Origin: JAGLTN01 sp023135255
GTDB taxonomy: Bacteria; Planctomycetota; Phycisphaerae; Sedimentisphaerales; Anaerobacaceae
Direction of reading: 5' to 3'
DNA length: 20,749 nt
NCBI GenBank assembly: GCA_030639495.1
Contig: DAOWCP010000038.1
Coordinates: forward strand, 1 to 20,749
The position numbers and the translations under genes were made by a program. The stretch's first letter is position 1. Every line of letters begins with the position of its first letter. This document shows, piece after piece, positions 1-6,140 of this stretch. The notes under the pieces were generated by a model, which ran no database searches, was not told the origin of the DNA, and saw only the letters and a list, made by a program, of their open reading frames with translations.

Positions 1-1
1 A

Positions 2-166
2 CGCCAGGAGGAGATTTTTCTGCAAGGCTGTGATAAATCGATAAAATTACCAGCCAATTCACCAGCACGCAAGCTTTTGCAGTATATTCGAGATGAAGCA
101 CACCGTTTTGCGCAACATTATCACCACATACTGACAAGCAAAAACATGCTAAACAACCAAAGTTAG
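2..166 (+). CDS. uvrC: UvrC C-terminal end (partial, 5' truncated by window)
   Basis: This is the last 54 codons of an open frame that enters from the left edge and stops at TAG 164-166. It contains the run LLQYIRDEAHRFAQHYH followed by a basic tail, which is the highly conserved end of excinuclease ABC subunit C. In UvrC this segment belongs to the RNase H-like endonuclease half just before the C-terminal helix-hairpin-helix region or protein end. UvrC makes the dual incisions around bulky DNA lesions with UvrA and UvrB in the cytoplasm. The start and both nuclease centres lie outside the window. The frame ends without HhH motifs after this block, so the protein may be a short form, or the motif block may simply be the true terminus. 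Recognition rests on this one conserved block, but the block is distinctive. Confidence 0.82.
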   Translation, partial: RQEEIFLQGCDKSIKLPANSPARKLLQYIRDEAHRFAQHYHHILTSKNMLNNQS

Positions 167-183
167 CTTATTTTACTTTCAGA

Positions 184-212
184 TTGTTAATTTAGCTAAC
201 TTTTCGTATAAT
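184..212 (+). promoter_or_regulatory. Sigma-70 type promoter for the diguanylate cyclase gene
   Basis: TTGTTA at 184-189 is followed after 17 bases by a perfect TATAAT at 207-212. The expected start of transcription is near 219, giving a leader of about 30 bases before the GTG at 249. It lies directly downstream of the uvrC stop, so the cyclase gene probably has its own transcript. Confidence 0.65.
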
Positions 213-248
213 ATAGTTTGGAATACGAAGTGTTGAGTTGGGTGCATA

Positions 249-1238
249 GTGGCGATGAAAAAAGATAGTGCTGAAATTCTTGTTGTTGGTGATATAACCA
301 AAGCTTTTACAGGGCAATGGCACAGCGGTAGTTTGCCTTTCACAAATTGTGCAGATATCGATGATGCTATCGCCACGGCAGCTGATATGGGTTTTGATAT
401 TATCGCGGTACTCCTGGCTGGATTGGTCAAACCCGAATTAAAACTTGAGTTATTAAAGGCGAATTGCCCCGATAGCAGGCTTGTTTTGATTTCGCCGATA
501 CCCTTTGAACATGCTGCTTTAAAGCTGGTCAAAGCAGGGCTGGCTGACGATTACGTTATCAGCTTTTCTGAATTTGATTCGCTGGTCGCGAAATTGACTG
601 TCAGCGAAGATGAAACGCCGGCAAGTGACCAAAGCCCGGAGAGGATAAAAATACTTGAGAAGCTTGCTACCGAGGATGAACTGACTACCCTTAAGAACAG
701 GAGATATCTGTGGGAGTTTTCCAGGCAGGTGATCAATCTGGCGAGGAAAGAGAACACTCAGGTAACATTGCTTGTTTTTGATATTGACAATTTTAAACGT
801 TATAACGATATGTATAGTCATAGTGTAGGTGATAAGATACTCAAGCAGGCAGCTGTCCTTATTAAGCGTTGTTGTCGAAAGCAGGATATCGTTGCCAGAA
901 TAGGCGGCGATGAGTTCGCAGTGGTTTTCTGGGATATGCCTGTCGACTATAGCAAGCCCGAAGAACAAAGAAGAACCGTCGGCAGTCATCCGCAGGAAGT
1001 GCTCTTTATAGCAAAGCGGTTTATAAAGGAATTGGGGCAGGCAGAATTACCATTTTTGGGTTCGAGAGGAAAGGGCACTTTGACTATCAGCGGCGGGTTG
1101 GCGACTTTTCCGCGTGATGGTCAGTCTGTGGAAGAGCTTTTTATGCTGGCGGATGAAGCACTGTTCGATGCGAAAAGAAGCGGTAAGAATAAGATTTATC
1201 TTGTGGACTCAAAAAACGGCTCTGCTGATATTAGCTGA
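249..1238 (+). CDS. GGDEF diguanylate cyclase with degenerate receiver-like N-terminus
   Basis: The 329-residue protein has an N-terminal alpha/beta domain (about 8-115) with the layout of a response-regulator receiver. The third strand reads DIIAVLLAG, with no aspartate at the usual phosphorylation site. Residues 141-320 are a GGDEF domain: ELTTLKNRR at the start, metal-binding aspartate in FDID (about 178-180), intact GGDEF at 219-223, and an RxxD inhibitory site (RKQD, 210-213) five residues before it. It should therefore make cyclic di-GMP from two GTP and be feedback inhibited. A short insert (about 230-250) follows the active site. No membrane segment is present, so it is cytoplasmic. 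GTG 249 and ATG 255 are both possible starts; neither has a good ribosome binding site. The receiver reading is inference; the GGDEF call is firm. Confidence 0.9.
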   Translation: MAMKKDSAEILVVGDITKAFTGQWHSGSLPFTNCADIDDAIATAADMGFDIIAVLLAGLVKPELKLELLKANCPDSRLVLISPIPFEHAALKLVKAGLADDYVISFSEFDSLVAKLTVSEDETPASDQSPERIKILEKLATEDELTTLKNRRYLWEFSRQVINLARKENTQVTLLVFDIDNFKRYNDMYSHSVGDKILKQAAVLIKRCCRKQDIVARIGGDEFAVVFWDMPVDYSKPEEQRRTVGSHPQEVLFIAKRFIKELGQAELPFLGSRGKGTLTISGGLATFPRDGQSVEELFMLADEALFDAKRSGKNKIYLVDSKNGSADIS

Positions 1239-1265
1239 TGACCAAAGCAGCGTTATTTTTGGTCA
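1239..1265. terminator. Hairpin between convergent genes, possible bidirectional terminator
   Basis: TGACCAAA (1239-1246) pairs with TTTGGTCA (1258-1265) around an 11-base loop. It sits exactly where the cyclase (plus) and glycosyltransferase (minus) genes converge, and the glycosyltransferase stop lies in its loop. There is no downstream T-run on either strand, so termination is only a possibility. Confidence 0.35.
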
Positions 1266-2476
1266 ATTATGATAGTCTCTGTCGGTCCAAGCAATTTATA
1301 CTTTATTGACCGCCAGACGATTGTCCTGCCGAAAGCTGATGAAACTATTATAAGCAGCATAAGAATGTGCCAGACCCAGAAAAAACCGACATCCGCTATG
1401 ATCGTGGCTTTCATTTTGGTTTTATCTTCGTTGCTGAGTAATCTGACAGCTGCTAACTGACGCATTATTGCACGGATCGCAGGGAAGATAAAAAACGATA
1501 CCGGCACAATAACGCTGAACCATTTGCCGCTGAGGTTGTTTTCAAATGCGTAAATGCTCATCCAAAGCCCGCCCCACAAGCCGAGTACAGCAAAGAAACT
1601 GCTCACCAAGCCGAAAAGCCAGGTGCAAGGCGAGCTTACACGAGTAATCAAAAACTGTCTTCTGCCGAATTCCCAGAGTTTGGCCCAGCTTGTATTTTCG
1701 TAAGATGCCACCAGGCACGCAGGGACAAATGTTACCTTTTTGTGTGCCTTTTTTACTGCGTAACTGAGAGAAAGGTCATCGCTCAAAGCATTTGTCCAGA
1801 TTTTGTCGATACCGAGCTCTTCAAATACATCAACTTTGATCGCCATCGATCCGCCCCAGGCCTGGTTAAAGCCGGTATTGCCCATAAGCTGAGTTACTTT
1901 CGCATTCAAAGCGGCAAGAGCAATTGTTGCGAGGTTGCTTTTCTCTGGTATGAACCATCGGTATCCGCTTGAAGCTCCACATTTTGGACGGCGTATCGGG
2001 TAAACTATATGGCTCAACCAGTTGGGCTGGATACATGCGTCCGAATCAGCAAATGCCATTGCCTCGATATCCTCACCAAGTTGCCCGTAGCAATGCAGAA
2101 GGTTGTAAAGTTTCTGGCTGCAGGTTTGACTTTTGCCCGCTTCTAATATGAAAACCTCTTTAGCCTGCGAATCAGCAAAAAACTTTTCTTTTATTTTGCA
2201 GAGCTGCTCGTAAGCGGGGTCGGTTTTGTCTTCGACAACGAAATAAAGCACATAGTCTTCGTATTGCTGATTATAAAAAGATGCGATATTTTTGCCGAAG
2301 TTGGTGTCTATACCTTTGCAGGGGACTATCAGAGCGGTTTTTGGTCTGTACCATTGGCGTTTTCTCTTATATCGGCTCATTGCATAACGGTAATTGTGCA
2401 CAGCCAGAAATAAGAAGAGTATTTGCAGTACAACCGCAATTATTTCTATATAAAAGTACCAGTCCATTAGTGACAT
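1253..2476 (-). CDS. Membrane glycosyltransferase, family 2 / GT21-like
   Basis: The 407-residue protein has an N-terminal membrane segment (about 8-28), a cytoplasmic catalytic domain and about three C-terminal membrane segments (about 283-310, 316-335, 360-385). Catalytic landmarks of inverting GT-A enzymes are visible: VPCKG (51-55), an acidic D83, DSD (144-146), SDDL (232-235, probable catalytic base) and RRQFL (271-275) in place of the Q/RxxRW motif. This arrangement is that of ceramide glucosyltransferase and hopanoid-associated HpnI-type enzymes, which transfer a sugar to a lipid acceptor. Substrate and acceptor cannot be told from sequence. GGAG lies only two bases before the annotated ATG, so Met4 (about 2467) may be the real start. 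It is last in a minus-strand operon, 21 bases after the phosphatase gene. Confidence 0.8.
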   Translation of the reverse strand: MSLMDWYFYIEIIAVVLQILFLFLAVHNYRYAMSRYKRKRQWYRPKTALIVPCKGIDTNFGKNIASFYNQQYEDYVLYFVVEDKTDPAYEQLCKIKEKFFADSQAKEVFILEAGKSQTCSQKLYNLLHCYGQLGEDIEAMAFADSDACIQPNWLSHIVYPIRRPKCGASSGYRWFIPEKSNLATIALAALNAKVTQLMGNTGFNQAWGGSMAIKVDVFEELGIDKIWTNALSDDLSLSYAVKKAHKKVTFVPACLVASYENTSWAKLWEFGRRQFLITRVSSPCTWLFGLVSSFFAVLGLWGGLWMSIYAFENNLSGKWFSVIVPVSFFIFPAIRAIMRQLAAVRLLSNEDKTKMKATIIADVGFFWVWHILMLLIIVSSAFGRTIVWRSIKYKLLGPTETIIIDQK

Positions 2477-2497
2477 TTCTCCGTCATGTTTTTTTAA

Positions 2498-3346
2498 CTA
2501 TTGAATCGAAGATAAAGCTACGATTTTGTCTTGCAGCTCTTCAGCGGTATAGCTTTTATCCAGCTTACAACTTATAAGGCAGCCATGATTATGGTCGGAT
2601 GCTATTATTATCATATTTTCGCCTGCTATTGACCACCCGTCTGGTTGGCTTTGGTGTCCAAGCACAAAAGTTTTAGCCCCAAGTTTTTCCGCGGCATCAT
2701 CGAGCAGTTTTTGGCTTTGCTTTCTTCCCCATGTCAGAAGATAAACGCTGCCTGTCCTTGCCAGATCGTCTAATTCTATTTTACGTTCAAATATTGCTGT
2801 GTCAAACTTGTCCCAGTTTCTCTCTGCCGGCAGCGAATGTGATAACCAAAGCCCATTGTCACATTTAACCGCTAAAGGCTGAGAAAGCAGATATTCGCTT
2901 ATCGCCAGCTTTACATCTTCGCTTCGGCCACGAAATTCCTTATCGAGCGCCTGCCTCATTGCAAGATTCATTTCCCTGCCGTCTTTCATTACTTCGCTGT
3001 CACAGATGAAAGAAGTATCGTGGTTGGACATGAGAATATGAATCTGGTCGGGATATTGCAGCTTGTATTGCAGGACATCAAATAACAGCTCATAAGACTG
3101 GCATAGGCCTTTGTCATCAGCTGGGCCGCCATGTATTATTTCCTGCAGGATTACGTGTTTTTTTGGGTTGTTGCCCAGATCTGCAAAAGAAACTACTCTT
3201 TCGAAGTTTCTTCTGTGTCCGTGGATGTCGCCTGTTATAACAATGCTGCCTGTCTCGCCGAGATAAATAACATTTCCCCTGCGATATTTGTCTTCAACGG
3301 TGGCAGTGCGAGCTGACTGTAATAGTTCAATTGTTTTTTGAGGCAT
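2498..3346 (-). CDS. PPP-like metallophosphoesterase, probable Ser/Thr protein phosphatase
   Basis: The 282-residue protein carries the order of motifs of the calcineurin-like/PPP superfamily: GDIHG at 39-43 (metal-binding D40 and H42), a second block HGGPADDKG at 72-80 where PPP enzymes usually have GDxVDRG, SNHD at 107-110 in place of GNHD/E, LSHSLP near 168-173, and GHQSQ near 233-237 giving the late histidine. The altered second block keeps acidic residues but lacks the GD pair. There is no signal peptide or membrane segment. The start overlaps the end of the kinase gene by 20 bases with no clear ribosome binding site, suggesting translational coupling. By position it is the natural antagonist of that kinase, though small-molecule phosphoesterase activity cannot be excluded. 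Confidence 0.8.
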   Translation of the reverse strand: MPQKTIELLQSARTATVEDKYRRGNVIYLGETGSIVITGDIHGHRRNFERVVSFADLGNNPKKHVILQEIIHGGPADDKGLCQSYELLFDVLQYKLQYPDQIHILMSNHDTSFICDSEVMKDGREMNLAMRQALDKEFRGRSEDVKLAISEYLLSQPLAVKCDNGLWLSHSLPAERNWDKFDTAIFERKIELDDLARTGSVYLLTWGRKQSQKLLDDAAEKLGAKTFVLGHQSQPDGWSIAGENMIIIASDHNHGCLISCKLDKSYTAEELQDKIVALSSIQ

Positions 3347-4190
3347 CTTTATTAGTTTTTAATTTGTCACCAAGAAGCTTGTGTACCATTTTATCGAGCC
3401 TGGATGTGATTTCCAGCATACTGCGTGGGCGTTCTTTCGGGTCGTTCTTAACGCAGTCCATTACCAACTCTGATATTTCTTCCGGCAGCTGAGGTTTGAT
3501 TTCCTTAGGGCTTCGGCACTTCTGAGGCGGTATCGGCAGACCAACCTCATCTTTTTTAGGGATAAGAGTTGGTACATTCATCCCCGTCAAAGCCCAGTAC
3601 ATCGTAGCACCAAGATTGAATACATCGGTGCACGGATTCAAAGGTTTGCGTTTTACCTGTTCCGGCGCGATATAATCAGGCGTACCCTGAATACGCTGCT
3701 TTACAGTTCCTATTTTGCAGCTTTGACCAAGGTCGATTATCTTTATCGAACCGGATTTGTGCAAAAGAATATTGTTAGGCTTCACATCGCAATGTACATA
3801 GCCGTGCTGGTGCATAGCGTTGAGTCCGTCCGCTACCATCCTGAAAACTAAAAGAACATCCACCAGACTAAGCGTCGGGCTGTCTTCAAGTGTGTCGGCA
3901 TCGAAAAGCTCCATCGAAAGAAGCATTTCTTTTACTTTGAAAAGGCTTTTTATTTTTTTGAGCTTATAACACTTTCGGACATAAGGATGGTCAATTTTGC
4001 GGGCCACTCTAAATTCTGTCTCGACCTGCTCAAAAATACGCATATCTTCAGGGCGTTCAAAAATAACCCTTTTTAAAGCAACATCCTGCCTGGTCTGTTC
4101 ATCGGTTGCAAGATAGATCGTACTGCGTGCGCCGGTGCCGATCCTCTTTTTTATCGTGAACCCTCCGATATCGATAATATCTCTTGCCAT
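3327..4190 (-). CDS. Cytoplasmic eukaryotic-like Ser/Thr protein kinase
   Basis: The 287 residues form a single kinase domain with little else. Visible landmarks are the glycine loop GTGARST (18-24), VALK with lysine 40, a probable alpha-C glutamate near 59, HCDVKPNN (133-140; catalytic D135 and N140; the usual HRD arginine is cysteine), DLG instead of DFG (153-155), GTPDYIAPE (169-177) and the TDVFNLG helix-F block. The Cys in place of Arg in HRD is typical of kinases that do not need activation-loop phosphorylation. Most planctomycete kinases of this type carry a membrane segment and sensor domain; this one has neither. It is first in the operon kinase-phosphatase-glycosyltransferase. A TATAAT is present on the minus strand at 4219-4224, but I see no matching -35 box. 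Confidence 0.9.
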   Translation of the reverse strand: MARDIIDIGGFTIKKRIGTGARSTIYLATDEQTRQDVALKRVIFERPEDMRIFEQVETEFRVARKIDHPYVRKCYKLKKIKSLFKVKEMLLSMELFDADTLEDSPTLSLVDVLLVFRMVADGLNAMHQHGYVHCDVKPNNILLHKSGSIKIIDLGQSCKIGTVKQRIQGTPDYIAPEQVKRKPLNPCTDVFNLGATMYWALTGMNVPTLIPKKDEVGLPIPPQKCRSPKEIKPQLPEEISELVMDCVKNDPKERPRSMLEITSRLDKMVHKLLGDKLKTNKDASKNN

Positions 4191-4363
4191 CTAACACAAC
4201 TTCCTGAATATATAACTAATTATAATTAAAAATAATTTCCAGGCCCTGATACGCCTTGAAAACAGATATACTACTGTAAACCCAACATTTTACAATATAA
4301 TCGGCAGTTTGTCTAATATTACGGAATTATTTAGTGTTTTTACGTCAAAAAAATTTTTGTTTC

Positions 4364-4393
4364 TTGACAAATATTTCAAAATATTGATAATAC
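4364..4393 (+). promoter_or_regulatory. Promoter of the tRNA-Asn gene
   Basis: TTGACA at 4364-4369 is a perfect -35 box. GATAAT at 4386-4391 (16-base spacer) or the overlapping TAATAC at 4388-4393 (18-base spacer) serves as the -10. Transcription would begin near 4398, about 37 bases before the mature tRNA. Confidence 0.7.
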
Positions 4394-4434
4394 CCTGAAT
4401 ATTCAGCCCGAAACTTTGGTTTTAAGCTGTTTAT

Positions 4435-4507
4435 TCCCCGATAGCTCAATTGGTAGAGCGAGCGGCTGTTAACCGCTAGGTCGTAGGTTCGAATCCTACT
4501 CGGGGAG
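4435..4507 (+). tRNA. tRNA-Asn (anticodon GTT)
   Basis: The 73-base sequence folds as a complete cloverleaf. The acceptor stem TCCCCGA pairs with TCGGGGA and is followed by discriminator G at 4507. The anticodon stem AGCGG/CCGCT encloses the loop CTGTTAA with anticodon GTT at 4468-4470. The T arm contains GGTTCGAATCC. The 3' CCA is not encoded and must be added after transcription. It forms a single-gene unit with its own promoter and terminator. Confidence 0.96.
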
Positions 4508-4517
4508 ATTTAAAAAT

Positions 4518-4543
4518 GGGGCTGGTTTTTAGCCCCTTTTTTT
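4518..4543 (+). terminator. Rho-independent terminator after tRNA-Asn
   Basis: GGGGCT (4518-4523) pairs with AGCCCC (4531-4536) across a 7-base loop, followed by seven T residues (4537-4543). It begins ten bases after the tRNA end. Confidence 0.85.
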
Positions 4544-4579
4544 AATCTCTCTCGATACGACAGAAACTATGTGAGCTTG

Positions 4580-4705
4580 TCCTGAGCGTAGTGAAGGAAG
4601 TCCGGTACTTAAAATATGTGGAAACTCTACATAATACCCAAAAACGGAAAATACTACACAGGAATCACAAATAACCGCTTAAATCTCCCCTGTTCAACAA
4701 AATGA
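4580..4705 (+). pseudogene. Truncated GIY-YIG endonuclease relic with upstream repeat-like sequence
   Basis: From ATG 4616 a 29-codon frame reads MWKLYIIPKNGKYYTGITNN before losing similarity and stopping at TGA 4703-4705. This is the start of a small single-domain GIY-YIG protein (xVYIL...GxYYTGxTxx), normally about 80-100 residues, so only the first strand-helix portion remains. The family cleaves DNA using a tyrosine in this block and an arginine and glutamate further on, both lost here. Just upstream (4582-4601) lies the sequence GAGCTTGTCCTGAGCGTAGT, a type of dispersed motif I recall from many environmental genomes; that recollection was not checked. The remnant suggests past insertion and decay between the tRNA gene and greA, a common integration site. 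Confidence 0.5.
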
Positions 4706-4878
4706 GCTATAAACCTTGAGTTTTCGAGACAGATTTGCTATTCTGTTGGAAAAGAGGCTTTAGCGGCGTAGCTTGGCTGAAATATGAAATATTATACGAG
4801 AAATGACAACAACTGGAATGAATTTGATTAGCTGTCATATCAGAAAATGGACTATTTGGTACATGGAGATATATTAGG
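4706..4878. other. Intergenic stretch with no recognised gene
   Basis: Between the GIY-YIG relic and the greA-type gene I see no frame with family motifs and no convincing promoter. A GGAG at 4866-4869 lies about nine bases before the greA ATG and is a plausible ribosome binding site. The minus-strand frame across 4707-4940 overlaps greA and has no recognisable content. Confidence 0.4.
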
Positions 4879-5361
4879 ATGCATAATTTAGTGCAAATCT
4901 CACAAACTGGTTTCAAAAATCTCAAAAAGGAACTGAGCAAGCTCGAGAAAGAACGGATTGAAGTCGCTAAAAGGGTGGGTGAAGCTCGTCAGCAGGGCGA
5001 TCTAAGGGAAAATGGCGAGTATATTTATGGTCGCCAGCAGTTGGGCTTTATCGATGGGCGTCTCGGTGAATTGAGAACGCAAATAAACTGCTCAGAAATC
5101 GTTGATTGTACGACAGTTGAATGTGATAAGGCGATGTTTGGCACTATTGTAACTTTGTTAGATATGGATACTCAGGAGAAAGTGACCTATCAATTACTAG
5201 GCCCTTATGATGCTGATATCCATGATGATGGTATTTCAATTCAATCGCCGGTAGGAGATGCTATTGTTGGGCTCTCGGTAGGGGGCAAGGAATCAGTAAC
5301 GATCCCTCGCGGCGAGTTCAATTTTGAGGTGGTTGATATTGCCAAGTCACAAATTAAGTAG
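4879..5361 (+). CDS. greA: GreA/GreB-family transcription elongation factor
   Basis: The 160-residue protein has the two-domain Gre layout at usual length. Residues about 8-75 form the N-terminal coiled coil, with the tip loop reading GDLRENGEY (family form GDLSENAEY), so the acidic pair that stimulates transcript cleavage is kept. Residues about 85-155 form the FKBP-like C-terminal domain with ISIQSPVGDAIVG and VTIPRGEFNFEV blocks typical of the family. Gre factors enter the secondary channel of RNA polymerase and trigger cleavage of backtracked RNA. The tip has R where most GreA proteins have S, and some C-terminal loops look divergent, so it may be a paralogue and not the housekeeping copy. 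Its neighbours are relics, yet the frame is intact. Confidence 0.88.
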   Translation: MHNLVQISQTGFKNLKKELSKLEKERIEVAKRVGEARQQGDLRENGEYIYGRQQLGFIDGRLGELRTQINCSEIVDCTTVECDKAMFGTIVTLLDMDTQEKVTYQLLGPYDADIHDDGISIQSPVGDAIVGLSVGGKESVTIPRGEFNFEVVDIAKSQIK

Positions 5362-5369
5362 AACTGGTT

Positions 5370-5672
5370 TTGCTGGTGGTTCAGTATGGGTTTGGATGCC
5401 TGATACCGGATGGGTGCAGTCTGTTCAGCCACCTGATGAATCATGGCCAGTTGACTTTCTATGACAAAGATGCTGGGCTGGCAGATTTGAAATTCCATGA
5501 CCTGCGAAAGACGTTCGGTTCTTTGCTTGCCCAGAATGGAGTTTCGACTGCGGTTACACAGAGACTGCTGGAACATTCTTCTCCGTATCTTAGAAACAAG
5601 GTTTACACAAACGTTGATCCTGTCTTGCGGCACGCGGTGGAGCGATTGCCGGTTGGTGACTGGTTGTAACAT
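5370..5672 (+). pseudogene. Tyrosine recombinase (phage integrase) C-terminal relic
   Basis: An open frame of 99 codons contains only the last third of a tyrosine recombinase catalytic domain: FHDLRKTFGSLLAQNG gives the HxxR box, LLEHSSPYLRN holds the second histidine, and VYTNV holds the nucleophilic tyrosine. The N-terminal DNA-binding domain, first catalytic arginine and lysine are missing, and the start beginning eight bases after greA codes for unrelated sequence. The last 31 residues before the stop (ending GDWL) closely match a second remnant at 9460-9555. The family cuts and rejoins DNA at attachment sites; this fragment cannot do so. It is best read as what remains of an integrated element next to tRNA-Asn and greA. 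Confidence 0.75.
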
Positions 5673-5816
5673 TGGAGTGGATAGCTTATTCCTCTTACAA
5701 AGCCGAATATTAGGCATTTGGTCCCGATTCTGGTAAAATATGAATAAATTTTCAAAATTTTGCAAAAAAAGCGTCACATTTAGCCTTTTTGTGGCATTTA
5801 TTAATAGTAATTTTAT

Positions 5817-6122
5817 ATGGCCGACAAGGATGATAAATTTATTGAATTGGTAAAAAGAGCTCGCCTCGGTGACAGTGAAGCTGTTGAACGTCTGGCCGAG
5901 ACGGCGAGGTAGCGTTTGCGCACATTTATTTACCGTTTTACGTTAGCAAACGATGTGACGGAAGACATTATACAGGAGAGTATGTTTGAAATGCTTAAAA
6001 TGCTTAGAGGAAATAAAAAGAGAGATGGAATGTTTGATAGAGGGAAAGTTAGATTTACAGGTATAATTTTATCAATTCTTATTTCAGCGTGTATTTGTTC
6101 GGCAAATTCTATTGAAAAGTAA
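5817..6122 (+). pseudogene. ECF sigma factor relic, interrupted by in-frame TAG
   Basis: From ATG 5817 the frame reads a typical ECF N-terminus (FIELVKRARLGDSEAVERLAE), hits TAG at 5910-5912, then continues in the same frame with RLRTFIYRFTLANDVTEDIIQES, which is sigma-70 region 2 as in planctomycete ECF factors. After about residue 68 similarity stops, and the frame ends at 6122 with a hydrophobic tail (FTGIILSILISACICSA). Region 4, which recognises the -35 box, is absent. So the gene has at least two lesions: a nonsense codon and loss of the C-terminal half. It lies 18 bases before the 1021-residue secreted-protein gene. The part after the TAG could start at TTG 5916, but would lack the start of region 2. 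Confidence 0.7.
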
Positions 6123-6140
6123 ACGAGAGGAATTTTTACT

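Noticed and set aside
4219..4224. Kinase operon promoter on the minus strand
   Set aside because: TATAAT is present, but no acceptable -35 box lies 16-18 bases away and the region is AT-rich, so I did not call it.
5910..5912. TAG as pyrrolysine or other recoded amber codon
   Set aside because: The gene also lacks its distal half, no tRNA or enzyme for recoding is in the window, and sigma factors do not need such a residue. Decay is simpler.
5916..6122. Stand-alone 68-residue gene starting at TTG
   Set aside because: It is the post-TAG continuation of the same ECF sigma frame from 5817, so it is better described as part of one broken gene.
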